Shown: positions 37,275-45,470, counted from the stretch's first letter. The stretch is DNA of 47,843 nucleotides from Bacteroidia bacterium (GCA_025999115.1 BNWW01000008.1:1-47843); one strand, 5' to 3'. The notes: a model not told the origin generated them from the sequence alone. A program made the numbers and translations.

Positions 37275-37389
37275 TGCAAAGATAGTGCAAGTCGAGAGAA
37301 ATACAAAATGAACTTGTTCATTTTTATTTCCGAGGCGCCGCCTATTTTCGCTTTTGCAAAGATAGTTCAAGTCGTGAGAAATACAAAAT
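37275..37389. repeat. Promoter-bearing direct repeat, two 35-base copies flanking a hairpin
   Basis: Copies at 37275-37309 and 37355-37389 match at 33 of 35 bases. Each carries minus-strand TTTG, 19 bases, then TATCTTTG (37307-37277 and 37387-37357), a near-ideal Bacteroidetes promoter. Between them is a hairpin, AAAATGAA/TTCATTTT, at 37305-37324. The upstream copy abuts the stop codon of the tryptophanase-like pseudogene. Confidence 0.75.
37277..37307 (-). promoter_or_regulatory. Proximal promoter of the DUF4292-envC-like-queC-queF run
   Basis: The minus strand reads TTTG (37307-37304), 19 bases, then TATCTTTG (37284-37277), ending 20 bases upstream of the ATG at 37256. A second copy at 37387-37357 could give a longer transcript that passes the intervening hairpin. 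Confidence 0.6.
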
Positions 37390-38339
37390 TATAAACTATC
37401 GCCGAAATCTTCCTTAAACTTGGCAATCAATTTTTCAGGCCAATCCGAAACCGGTTCTAATCCTCCCATGAAAAAGCGCAAAACGGGCGGTTCATATACA
37501 AATTTCAATCCGCCGATGAGGCGCCGGTTTTCATAAAGCCAAGTCATCCGGTCGGCCACATATTTGATTTGCGATAGCGTGAAAACGCGACGGGGAACGG
37601 CCAAACGAAGTAATTCCATGTCGGCGTAAGTTTCGTTACCTTCTTCATCTCGTTGATTGGAAATCGAACCGCGCTCCATTCCGCGAACGCCGGAGATCAG
37701 ATAGAATGCGGCCGCCAAAGCTCCTGCAGGATATTGTGTTTGCGGAATATGAGCGCAAATTTGCATCGCATCCACGTGGGCGCCCAATACTCCCGGAGGG
37801 GTTACCATCGGTACGCCGTTGGCCGTAAGCGTATTGACTAAATAAGCAATAAAATTCGGACTTTGACTGATCATCGTTTCGTCCAATGTTTCGTATAAAC
37901 CAACTGCCATCGCTTCGATTTCACGTACGGAAATACCTCCATACGTCAAAAATCCTTCAAACAATGGGATGAAGGATTCCATTTCGCGATAAATCGATAA
38001 TTCGTTGGTACAAATACCGCCACCGCGAGAGGAGCTCAATTTCCGCGCCGAGAAATAAACGATGTCGGCCAAACCGGTCATGATGGAAATAATTTCGGCC
38101 ATCGAAGCATTAGCATATTCCGCTTCGCGTTGTTGTACTAAATACGTATTTTCGCCCAACAAACTGGCGTCTAAAACCAAACGGAGACTGTATTTATCGG
38201 CGATTTTGCGAACGTCTTTCAAGTTTTGAATAGAGAAAGGCTGACCGCCAATCAAGTTGGTGGAGGCTTCCATCCGGATAAACGGAATATTTTCGGTTCC
38301 GGTTTCTTGGATGGTTTCTTCCAATTTTTCGATATTCAT
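37389..38339 (-). pseudogene. Tryptophanase-family protein, C-terminal part (frameshifted)
   Basis: 316 residues matching the large C-terminal portion of tryptophanase/tyrosine phenol-lyase: EASTNLIGGQPFSIQNLKDV, LRLVLDASLLGENTY, the PLP lysine in YFSARKLSSSRGGGICTNE, and VPRRVFTLSQIKY. The family splits tryptophan (or a related amino acid) into indole, pyruvate and ammonia. It lacks its own N-terminus. The preceding fragment at 38336-38728 supplies it in a different frame, with roughly 50-60 residues missing between the two. The gene is therefore probably inactive, unless the defect is an assembly error. Confidence 0.8.
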
Positions 38340-38728
38340 ATTTTCTTTGAAAGGATGGGAAGAGGTAATGCGGCACGTCCCTGATGCACCGGCAAGAAAT
38401 ATTTCTTCTTCAATACGTCTTCTACCGCTTTTTGCAGACGGAAAAAACTTTGCGAACCGGCGTATGCATCATCCGCTTGCATCATCGCTGCTATTTGGTT
38501 ATCACTCATGGCATTCGTACCGCTATCGGTAAGCATATCCAAGAAAACATCTTTGGTGCTTAACCGGAAAGTATTGTATCCGCCTTCGTTCAAGGCTTCT
38601 AACCGGCGTTCGATGGGAACGAGATGTAATTTTTGTACAACACGCACTTTGTGTAATTCCAATGGGATGTCTTCTCCACTATAGAATTTGATTTTTAGCG
38701 ATACGGCGGGCAAAAGTGCGAAAAACAT
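38336..38728 (-). pseudogene. Tryptophanase-family protein, N-terminal part
   Basis: 130 codons. The true family sequence runs from about KIKFYSGEDIPLELHKVRVV through NTFRLSTKDVFLDMLTDSGT, NAMSDNQIAAMM and AYAGSQSFFRLQKAVEDVL to FLPVHQGRAA. The next ten residues (LPLPILSKKI) are out of frame and end in a stop. In intact relatives HQGRA is followed by about 50-60 residues, including the TTTK substrate region, before the segment that opens the downstream fragment. This is a deletion with a frameshift. Confidence 0.8.
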
Positions 38729-38828
38729 TTTTTACACGAAAGAATTAACCTTATTTATATTATTTTGGGGATACACATTATTTATTTTAACTTTAGAGAG
38801 AAATATCAAGAGATTCAGAAAAAAGTTG

Positions 38829-38836
38829 TATTTTTG
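38829..38836 (+). promoter_or_regulatory. -7 element upstream of the XRE regulator
   Basis: TATTTTTG matches TAnnTTTG and ends 33 bases before the ATG at 38870. No -33 TTTG is seen at normal spacing. Confidence 0.35.
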
Positions 38837-38869
38837 CCGATAAATCGCAAGACGTTAAAATTATAAGTT

Positions 38870-39154
38870 ATGATGTTCAATGAAAGGATAAAACAATTAC
38901 GCGAAGACCGCCAAATTCCACAGCGAAAATTGGCGGCAGCGTTGGATATTGATACTGCTTCGTATTGTAAAATTGAGCGTGGCGAACGCCGCGCCCGAAA
39001 AGAGCATATACCCATTATTGCTGAACTTTTGCAAGGCGACAAGGAAGAACTTTTAATACTTTGGCTTGTAGAGCAAGTTATGGCGGTGGTGGATGATGAG
39101 AAAGAGTTGGCAAATGAAGTGTTGAATCTTGCGAAAAATAGAATAAACAAATAA
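38870..39154 (+). CDS. XRE-family HTH regulator (restriction-modification controller type)
   Basis: A 94-residue DNA-binding protein. The HTH is RIKQLREDRQIPQRKLAAAL then DIDTASYCKIERGERRARKE (residues about 6-45). A helical C-terminal part, EELLILWLVEQVMAVV, may mediate dimerisation. Very similar small XRE proteins occur upstream of DNA methyltransferase or type I R-M genes in Bacteroidetes; no methyltransferase is present here. The start could be either of the first two ATGs. It opens the rightward accessory island. Confidence 0.85.
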   Translation: MMFNERIKQLREDRQIPQRKLAAALDIDTASYCKIERGERRARKEHIPIIAELLQGDKEELLILWLVEQVMAVVDDEKELANEVLNLAKNRINK

Positions 39155-39162
39155 TTCAAGAT

Positions 39163-39657
39163 ATGGCAAAAATAAGCGTAAAAGATACGGAACTGACAAT
39201 CGTAACAATCAACGATGCCGATTATATCTGCATTACCGACCTTGCCCGTTACAAAAATCCCGAACATTCGGACGATGTAGTAAAAAATTGGCTGCGAAAC
39301 CGCAATACGATTGAATTGTTGGGAATTTGGGAAACACTGCACAATCCGAATTTTAAACCCGTCGAATTCGACGGGTTTAGAAAAGAGGCAGGAATGAACA
39401 GTTTTGTGATGACTCCCAAACGGTGGATTGAAAGCACAAATGCAATTGGTCTTATTTCAAAATCAGGACGTTATGGCGGTACTTATGCCCACCGTGATAT
39501 TGCTTTGGAATTTGCCTCCTGGATTTCCATAGAGTTCAAACTCTATCTTTTAATGGAATTTCAACGCCTCAAAGAAGAAGAACAAAAGTCGTTGGGCTGG
39601 TCGGCAAAGCGCGAACTCGCAAAAATCAATTATCGTCTGAACCTTGGATTTTCATAA
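39163..39657 (+). pseudogene. KilA-N domain protein, N-terminal fragment cut by a repeat element
   Basis: 164 codons. The KilA-N DNA-binding region (residues about 15-125) is present: DADYICITDLARYKN, VVKNWLRNRNTIELLGIWE, TPKRWIESTNAIGLISKSGR, YGGTYAHRDIALEFASWIS. KRELAKINYR is the start of the C-terminal half. The frame then enters the inverted-repeat element at 39635 and stops after LNLGFS. The expected C-terminal end reappears at 39731-39862, so the gene is interrupted and also lacks a middle segment. KilA-N proteins derive from phages and often sit in R-M islands. Confidence 0.82.
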
Positions 39658-39726
39658 GATTACAAAGATTTACATGATTATAATCTTGGCAATCAAAAAA
39701 CTCTTACTGAAATCATGGTTCAAGAC
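39635..39726. mobile_element. MITE-like inverted-repeat element inside the KilA-N gene
   Basis: The left end GTCTGAACCTTGGATTTTCA and the reverse complement of the right end, GTCTTGAACCATGATTTCAG, are near matches, giving terminal inverted repeats on a roughly 92-base element with no coding capacity. The interior has AT-rich GATTACAAAGATTTACATGA. Similar repeats with a TGAACCATGATT end are widespread in Bacteroidetes. It introduces the stop codon of the upstream KilA-N fragment. Confidence 0.65.
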
Positions 39727-39730
39727 AAAT

Positions 39731-39862
39731 ATGGAGAACATTAACGCCGTCTTTATCAATGAAGGGCTTCCGCAACGGGAACGGTTGATAAAGTTGAATC
39801 AAATAGCCATTCAGCAGATGCGGGTATTACAGGACGTGGAAAACAGGAAAATGTTGAAATAA
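39731..39862 (+). pseudogene. KilA-N protein, C-terminal remnant
   Basis: 43 codons beginning MENINAVFINEGLPQRERLI and ending with KLNQIAIQQMRVL. This is the conserved C-terminal end seen in full-length Bacteroidetes KilA-N proteins, where it follows about 80-90 residues that are absent here. It starts immediately after the inverted-repeat element. Confidence 0.7.
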
Positions 39863-39890
39863 AGTTGTAAATAATATAATCTGATATCCT

Positions 39891-41774
39891 ATGAGTAAAT
39901 CTATTAAAAAATCAAATAATAACCATAAATTCAATAAAGGAAAATGGTTGAAAAATTATATTCCTGAGTTTACAGAGGTTTCTATAAAAGAATTCAAACT
40001 TTTCAAAATCAAACCTCAAATTGCCTTAATAACGGCTAACGATGTTGAAATGAATACTGTATTGAAAGAGATGGATGATATTTCAACTACACACGCCAAA
40101 TATAAAATTAGTCATAAAACTCAAACCTATTATATAGCCAAATTTGGTAATTTCCCTACCATTATGGTACGTTTAGGCTCTATGGGAACAACAGACCCGT
40201 CGTCTGCAACATTAACAGTACAAGAATTGATTGAATTGTGGAAAGTTCCAGTTGTCATTGCAGTAGGTATTGCAATGGGTATGAAAGATGATACCCAAAC
40301 TTTTGGCGATGTACTCATATCTAAAACAATTTCAAATTATAATGTAACTAAAAAAACCATAACCCAAGAAATAGATAGGAGTGTAAAACCAAATGCAAGC
40401 CAAACACTCTATGATAGATTTGTCAATTGTATAAATTGGAAATTTGTAGACGCAAATGGCCGGTTATGTACAAAACATATGGGACTAATAATTACAGGGG
40501 GAAGTTTAGTGAATGACCCAAACTTTACTAATGAATTAAAGACAAAGTATCCTGATGCTATTGGTAATGAAATGGAAGCAAGTGGCATTTGGGCGGCTGC
40601 CGAAAAAAATAAAAAAGATTGGATAATAGTAAAAGGTATCTGTGATTTTGGTAAAGATAAAACAGATGACTATCACGAATTAGCCGCTGCTTCTGCAGTT
40701 TCCCTATGTAAAAAAGTATTAAGTAACCAAAATGCGTTAAATGGAATTGTGAAAACTAAAAACACTATGGATATAAAAATGGCAAGAATAAATTCATTGA
40801 AACTATATTACTATAGAAGAAATGGAAGAAATTTAACAACATTAGAATTATCTAAATCTTCAAAAATACAAGAAGAAAGAATAAAATATTTAGAATCATT
40901 TAAGCATGATGAATTACCGTTTAATAAATCTTCATTTCCAGAGTGTTCTATGAAAGAGATTAGAACATTAGAAAGAATATTATGCTACGGAAGAAAGATT
41001 CTTACAGTAGAAAATACGCCAAGTGATTTTATGGGTTATCTGATTTCTTTCTATTACAAAAATAAATTAGACAAGAAAGAAGGTTTTAAGGATTTTAAAG
41101 CAATTGTTTTTGATTTTGATGGAACATTGACAATTAATCAAACAAAAGAACGTTCAACGTGGCAAAAAATATGGGTAAAATTAGGATATACAATTAATGA
41201 TTGCAATGAATTGCATTTGAGATTTTCAAACAAAGAAATATCACACAAAGAATGGTGCAATATAACTTGTGATAAGTTCAAAAATAGAGAGATGACTAAG
41301 AATGTGTTAAAAGAAATTGCGTCTGAAATGATTCTTATTAAAGGATGTATTCCTACATTGAAAAAATTAAAAAATGAAGGGATATATCTTTATGTTACTT
41401 CAGGTTCAATAAAAGATGTAATAGATGAAGTAATAGGAATTGAAAATATTTCTATTTTTGAAGAAATTAAAAGCAATCGAATGGAATTTTGTAAAAAAAA
41501 TGGCAAGTTGGATAAAATCATTGGAACTGAATTTGATTTTGAAGGTAAAGCCAAATTTATTGAAAAAATTGCTCGTGAGTTAAACATTAATCCTTATGAA
41601 ATATTATTCATAGGTAATTCTAATAATGATGAATTGGCCTATACTTCAGGTGCTATCACATTATGTGTTAATCCTCACAATACAAGTTCTTTTGAAAATA
41701 AAAAATGGAATAACACCATATATGATTTACAAAATTTAGATGAAATATTAAAATATATAAATCTCGACAAATAA
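39891..41774 (+). CDS. Nucleoside phosphorylase - HTH - HAD phosphatase fusion protein
   Basis: A 627-residue three-domain protein. Residues about 42-280 form a nucleoside phosphorylase/MTA-SAH nucleosidase-type domain: QIALITANDVEMNTVL with acidic E53, VVIAVGIAMG, the ribose-binding pair M228-E229 in AIGNEMEASGIWAAA, and the catalytic Asp D252 in IIVKGICDFG. Residues about 302-337 resemble an XRE-like HTH (LKLYYYRRNGRNLTTLELSK). Residues about 402-627 are a HAD phosphatase: motif I DFDGTLT (D408, D410), motif II VTSG, motif III Lys near K553, and motif IV FIGNSNNDE. There is no membrane segment. The gene is visibly more A/T-rich and Lys/Asn/Ile-rich than the core genes, suggesting transfer. 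The combined chemistry could strip phosphate and then base from a nucleotide. A defence role is inference. Confidence 0.85.
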   Translation: MSKSIKKSNNNHKFNKGKWLKNYIPEFTEVSIKEFKLFKIKPQIALITANDVEMNTVLKEMDDISTTHAKYKISHKTQTYYIAKFGNFPTIMVRLGSMGTTDPSSATLTVQELIELWKVPVVIAVGIAMGMKDDTQTFGDVLISKTISNYNVTKKTITQEIDRSVKPNASQTLYDRFVNCINWKFVDANGRLCTKHMGLIITGGSLVNDPNFTNELKTKYPDAIGNEMEASGIWAAAEKNKKDWIIVKGICDFGKDKTDDYHELAAASAVSLCKKVLSNQNALNGIVKTKNTMDIKMARINSLKLYYYRRNGRNLTTLELSKSSKIQEERIKYLESFKHDELPFNKSSFPECSMKEIRTLERILCYGRKILTVENTPSDFMGYLISFYYKNKLDKKEGFKDFKAIVFDFDGTLTINQTKERSTWQKIWVKLGYTINDCNELHLRFSNKEISHKEWCNITCDKFKNREMTKNVLKEIASEMILIKGCIPTLKKLKNEGIYLYVTSGSIKDVIDEVIGIENISIFEEIKSNRMEFCKKNGKLDKIIGTEFDFEGKAKFIEKIARELNINPYEILFIGNSNNDELAYTSGAITLCVNPHNTSSFENKKWNNTIYDLQNLDEILKYINLDK

Positions 41775-41792
41775 AGTTGTTTATAACACAAA

Positions 41793-42791
41793 ATGAACAC
41801 CTCAACATACACCATAAGCACAAAAGCCATTGACCTCGTGGCAAAGATTGCCGAAAAAGTCGGCGAACTGAAAGGTTCAGGCGAATACAGTCGCAATTTG
41901 CGGTTGCGGAAAATCAATCGCCTGCGTTCCATTCAGTCGTCATTGGCGATTGAGAATAACACGCTTACGCTTGGACAGGTAACGGATATTATTGAAGGCA
42001 AGCGGGTTTTAGGTTTGCCGCACGAAATTCAGGAAGTAAAAAATGCGTATCAGGCATACGAACATTTGCTTGAATACGACCCTTATAAAGTGAAAGACTT
42101 TTTGAAAGCCCACCAATTTATGACCATTCAATTAGTCAAAGAAGCTGGTCATTTCCGCTCACAGGGAGTTGGCGTATTTGAAGACACAAAACTTATTCAC
42201 GCAGGCGCAAGTTATCCATTTGTACCGCAACTGATTACTGATTTGCTTACTTGGGCAAAGAAGACAGATATACACCCGTTAATAAAAAGTTCTGTCGTGC
42301 ATTTTGAAATCGAATTTATTCACCCGTTTATTGACGGCAACGGCAGAATCGGACGACTTTGGCAAACACTTATCCTTTCAAAATGGAACGAACTTTTTGC
42401 TTGGTTGCCGGTAGAAACTGTTGTGTATGAAAATCAACAGGGCTACTACAATGCTTTGGCTATTTCACAAAAAGCAGGCAATGCAGAAGCATTTATTGAA
42501 TTTATGCTCAATACTATTTTGCAGGCGTTGGAAGAATTGCCCACTCGAAAAATTACCGATATATTTACCGATATAAATACCGATAAACTGACAAAAGCCG
42601 AGTTGGAATTTTTGGAACAGATTGCTGGTTACATAGATAAGAACGGCGAAATAACCAACTATCGCGCCCAACTCTTGACAAACAAATCAGATGTAAGCGT
42701 AAAAAAATATTTTGCCAAATTTGTAGAAATGGGCATTTTGAAAATGGAAGGAAAAAATAAGGGAAGAAAATATTTAATTGACAGAGAATAA
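41793..42791 (+). CDS. Fic family protein with N-terminal inhibitory motif
   Basis: A 332-residue Fic-domain enzyme expected to transfer AMP (or another nucleotide part) to a target hydroxyl. The catalytic motif HPFIDGNGRIGR is complete at residues 177-188. An (S/T)xxxE(G/N) inhibitory motif is seen as SLAIEN (S50, E54), placing it in the class with an intramolecular inhibitor helix. The flap segment and the C-terminal winged-helix-like part (LLTNKSDVSVKKYFAKFVEM) are also present. It starts 18 bases after the phosphorylase-HAD gene. Such Fic proteins are frequent passengers of type I R-M loci. The target is unknown. Confidence 0.92.
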   Translation: MNTSTYTISTKAIDLVAKIAEKVGELKGSGEYSRNLRLRKINRLRSIQSSLAIENNTLTLGQVTDIIEGKRVLGLPHEIQEVKNAYQAYEHLLEYDPYKVKDFLKAHQFMTIQLVKEAGHFRSQGVGVFEDTKLIHAGASYPFVPQLITDLLTWAKKTDIHPLIKSSVVHFEIEFIHPFIDGNGRIGRLWQTLILSKWNELFAWLPVETVVYENQQGYYNALAISQKAGNAEAFIEFMLNTILQALEELPTRKITDIFTDINTDKLTKAELEFLEQIAGYIDKNGEITNYRAQLLTNKSDVSVKKYFAKFVEMGILKMEGKNKGRKYLIDRE

Positions 42792-42793
42792 TT

Positions 42794-43156
42794 ATGCCCG
42801 AACAACAAAACATAGAAAGCAACAAATCATTGTGTTCGGCGTGTCGCAAATTGTCGCCGCAGGCAAAGAGATATAAGATTGACGGTAAAAATGTTTTGGC
42901 GTTTTACATTCCGTCTTCCGATATTAAACCTGTGTATTTCAACGGTGTACAAAACACTTTTATCCGTACAGGCAGCGGCGACCAACAGGCGGGCGAGTTT
43001 GAAATCAACGCCCTTTATCGCGACCAAGCCTTCGGCTCAATGTCGGAAAAGGCAGTTGAAGGCACGTCGGTTGATTCGCTTAACAAAGCCTCATACAAGC
43101 GTTTCCGTGAATATCTGAAAGGATTTAATCCAAACTTGAAAATCCGGGAAAATTGA
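42794..43156 (+). pseudogene. Internal fragment of an AlbA_2/Schlafen-type ATP-binding protein
   Basis: 120 codons matching only the middle of divergent AAA-4/AlbA_2 proteins: ICSACRKL-like LCSACRKLSPQAKRY, DGKNVLAFYIPSSDIKPVYF, NTFIRTGSGDQQ, EINALYRDQAFGSM, and EGTSVDSLNKASYKRF. The N-terminal DNA/RNA-binding part and most of the C-terminus are missing. Just past the stop, 43157-43198 in another frame reads GGTENGESSTESG, like the Gly/Thr/Glu-rich tail of such proteins. The gene has therefore suffered deletion and a frameshift. It follows fic by two bases. Confidence 0.75.
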
Positions 43157-43203
43157 TAGGTGGTACGGAAAATGGAGAAAGTAGTACGGAAAGCGGTATT
43201 TAG

Positions 43204-43252
43204 AAAAATAGAGTTTTCTCCATTGGCAAACAGAGAAAACTCTATTTTTTTG
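43204..43252 (+). terminator. Strong intrinsic terminator after the accessory island
   Basis: A 17-base perfect stem, AAAAATAGAGTTTTCTC (43204-43220) against its complement (43233-43249), has a 12-base loop and runs into a T tract on the plus strand. It ends the island's rightward transcription. Confidence 0.85.
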
Positions 43253-43274
43253 TAAAATCTTAAAATTTAATATT

Positions 43275-43364
43275 ATGATAAGAAAATTTCAATATTTAGT
43301 TATTTTTGCATTGTTGACAGTTTCTTGTGTTTCTATTCCAAAAGAAACTGTAAGTTTATTACAA
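43275..43364 (+). pseudogene. Truncated lipoprotein start
   Basis: An ATG at 43275 opens a lipoprotein signal, MIRKFQYLVIFALLTVSC, then VSIPKETVSL. The expected mature protein is missing; the frame continues antisense into the OPT transporter gene, which is not meaningful coding. This is the 5' remnant of a gene cut at about 43358, marking the right border of the island. Confidence 0.6.
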
Positions 43365-45470
43365 GCTTCCTTTCTTCGCCCGCAAACTATCCCAAACCAA
43401 ATAACCAATCAACAAAACATACATCCCAAGCCCCAGCCATACCGCACCATTACTTTCCGCCCACGGCCGAATAACAAAACTGTAATGTTGGTCGATGTCC
43501 AATACTGCTTGCTTCACAACCGGATTTTCCGATACACGGCTCAATCCTTGCGCCAAAATTTCCTTGTCGGCCATATTGGTTTGTACATATTTAATAGCCG
43601 CGCTGACCACTCCCATCAATGCACCGCCGGCAATAAAGCCCGAAGCAAGCAACGTTCCCTTTTCCTGACGGGCAGTATTCAATAGTTTATCTTTGGAACG
43701 ATTAGATACATACCAACTGACCGCGCCGCCGACCAACAACGGAATATTCAATTCAAACGGAATAAACATCCCCAACGCAAAAGCCAAAGCCGGTACTTTG
43801 AAAATCGTAAGCAATACGGCAAGAATCCCACCGATTCCATACAACAGCCATGGAGCGCCGCTTCCCGACATCAACGGGTCGATGATGGCCGCCATCGCAT
43901 TGGCTTGTGGCGCCACCAACGGATTGGGATGGGCTGCATCGGGTACAAATCCATACGTTTTATTCAAAATAATCATCACGCCACCGACCGTTGCCGCCGA
44001 AACCAGCGTTCCGAGAAATTTCCACGTTTGCTGCTTGGCGGGAGTCGTGCCGAGCCAATATCCGATTTTCAGGTCGGTAATAAAACCGCCGGCCATCGAA
44101 AGCGCCGTACACACCACGCCGCCAATAATCATGGCGGTTACCATTCCGCCGGGACCACTCAAACCAACGGCAACCAAGATTACCGAAGCCAAAATCAAGG
44201 TCATCAATGTCATGCCCGAAACGGGATTCGTGCCGACAATCGCAATCGCATTGGCCGCCACGGTAGTAAAAAGAAACGCAATAACCGCCACAATCACAAT
44301 TCCGATCACGGCAAACGTAAGATTATGTATCACGCCGAACCAAAAGAATAAAAAGGTTACCAATAAGGCGACAACCGTTCCTATTCCGATGATTTTCATT
44401 GAAATATCGCGTTGAGTGCGTTTGATTTCCGTCGTTTCGACTTTTCCTTTGCCGGTCATTTCTTTGGCGGCCAAACCGACGGCTCCTTTAATAATATCCC
44501 ACGAACGGATAATACCGATAATACCGGCCACAGCAATCGCGCCGATTCCGATGTGGCGGGCAAATTCTTTGAAAATCACTTCCGGCTCTACCGTTGCGAG
44601 GGCGTTGCCGCTGTAAATCGGATTGATGACCGATAGAAAATCGGCGCTCAGATGAGGCAAAAGCGGGATAATCACGAACCATACCAGCGCGGAACCGGCG
44701 CAAATAATGGCCGCATATTTCAGTCCGACAATATAACCCAATCCCAAAACGGCGGCGCCGATATTAATGTTGAAAACTAATTTGGCTTTGGTGGCAAGCA
44801 CGGTTCCTGCAGCAGCTACCCTGGTCGTAAAAACTTCCGACCAAGCGCCGAACGTGGCAACGACAAAATCATACAATCCGCCGATCAATCCCGCAAGGAT
44901 AAGCGGTTTGGCTTGATTTCCGCCTTTTTCGCCCGAAATCAAAACCTGTGTCGTGGCTGTGGCTTCGGGAAACGGATATTTTCCGTGCATATCGCTCACA
45001 AAATATTTCCGGAACGGAATTAAAAACAATATCCCCAAGATACCGCCCAAAAGCGAACTGAGGAATACTTGTATAAAATTGACGGTAATTTCGGGATATT
45101 TGGCCTGCAAGATATACAGCGCCGGCAAAGTGAAAATGGCGCCGGCCACAATCACGCCCGAACAAGCCCCGATGGATTGGATAATGACATTTTCGCCTAA
45201 GCCATTTTTCCGCTTGAAGGCGCCCGAAAGTCCCACGGCAATAATGGCGATAGGAATAGCGGCTTCAAATACTTGTCCCACTTTCAAGCCGAGATAAGCG
45301 GCGGCGGCCGAGAATAAAACGGCCATCAATACGCCCCAAATTACCGACCACGGCGTTACTTCAGGATACTTTTTGGAGGGAGATAACACCGGCTCGTAAG
45401 TTTCGCCGGGTTTCAATTCGCGATTCGCGTTTTCCGGCAAGCCGGGTAATTTTTCGTTTTCGGAGTTCAT
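43359..45470 (-). CDS. Oligopeptide transporter, OPT family
   Basis: About 703 residues from the ATG at 45470, chosen because it lies just downstream of a well-formed promoter; the longer frame upstream runs through that promoter. Roughly 14-16 hydrophobic segments are present. Motifs include TPWSVIWGVLMAVLFSAAAA, GLKVGQVFEAAIPIAI, KYPFPEATATTQVLISGEKG and LKIGYWLGTTPAKQQ, typical of bacterial OPT proteins. It is predicted to import peptides with protons across the inner membrane. Single-gene unit. Confidence 0.92.
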   Translation of the reverse strand: MNSENEKLPGLPENANRELKPGETYEPVLSPSKKYPEVTPWSVIWGVLMAVLFSAAAAYLGLKVGQVFEAAIPIAIIAVGLSGAFKRKNGLGENVIIQSIGACSGVIVAGAIFTLPALYILQAKYPEITVNFIQVFLSSLLGGILGILFLIPFRKYFVSDMHGKYPFPEATATTQVLISGEKGGNQAKPLILAGLIGGLYDFVVATFGAWSEVFTTRVAAAGTVLATKAKLVFNINIGAAVLGLGYIVGLKYAAIICAGSALVWFVIIPLLPHLSADFLSVINPIYSGNALATVEPEVIFKEFARHIGIGAIAVAGIIGIIRSWDIIKGAVGLAAKEMTGKGKVETTEIKRTQRDISMKIIGIGTVVALLVTFLFFWFGVIHNLTFAVIGIVIVAVIAFLFTTVAANAIAIVGTNPVSGMTLMTLILASVILVAVGLSGPGGMVTAMIIGGVVCTALSMAGGFITDLKIGYWLGTTPAKQQTWKFLGTLVSAATVGGVMIILNKTYGFVPDAAHPNPLVAPQANAMAAIIDPLMSGSGAPWLLYGIGGILAVLLTIFKVPALAFALGMFIPFELNIPLLVGGAVSWYVSNRSKDKLLNTARQEKGTLLASGFIAGGALMGVVSAAIKYVQTNMADKEILAQGLSRVSENPVVKQAVLDIDQHYSFVIRPWAESNGAVWLGLGMYVLLIGYLVWDSLRAKKGSL

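Noticed and set aside
37305..37324. Hairpin as a standard intrinsic terminator for the tryptophanase-like gene
   Set aside because: The stem is A/T-rich and short, and the following T run is brief on the minus strand. A role as attenuator is possible, but a strong terminator is not supported.
37257..37370. Upstream N-terminal extension of the DUF4292 protein
   Set aside because: These 38 codons are the promoter-bearing repeat read as protein. The lipoprotein signal starts at 37256 and a promoter lies inside the extension.
38870..43365. Prophage or integrative element with att sites
   Set aside because: No integrase, phage structural genes or direct repeats at the borders were seen. The nearby tRNA-Lys at 45611 is separated from the island by the OPT gene.
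43275..43685. A 136-codon plus-strand frame as a complete gene
   Set aside because: Only the first 30 or so codons look like a protein; the rest is antisense to the well-supported OPT transporter gene.
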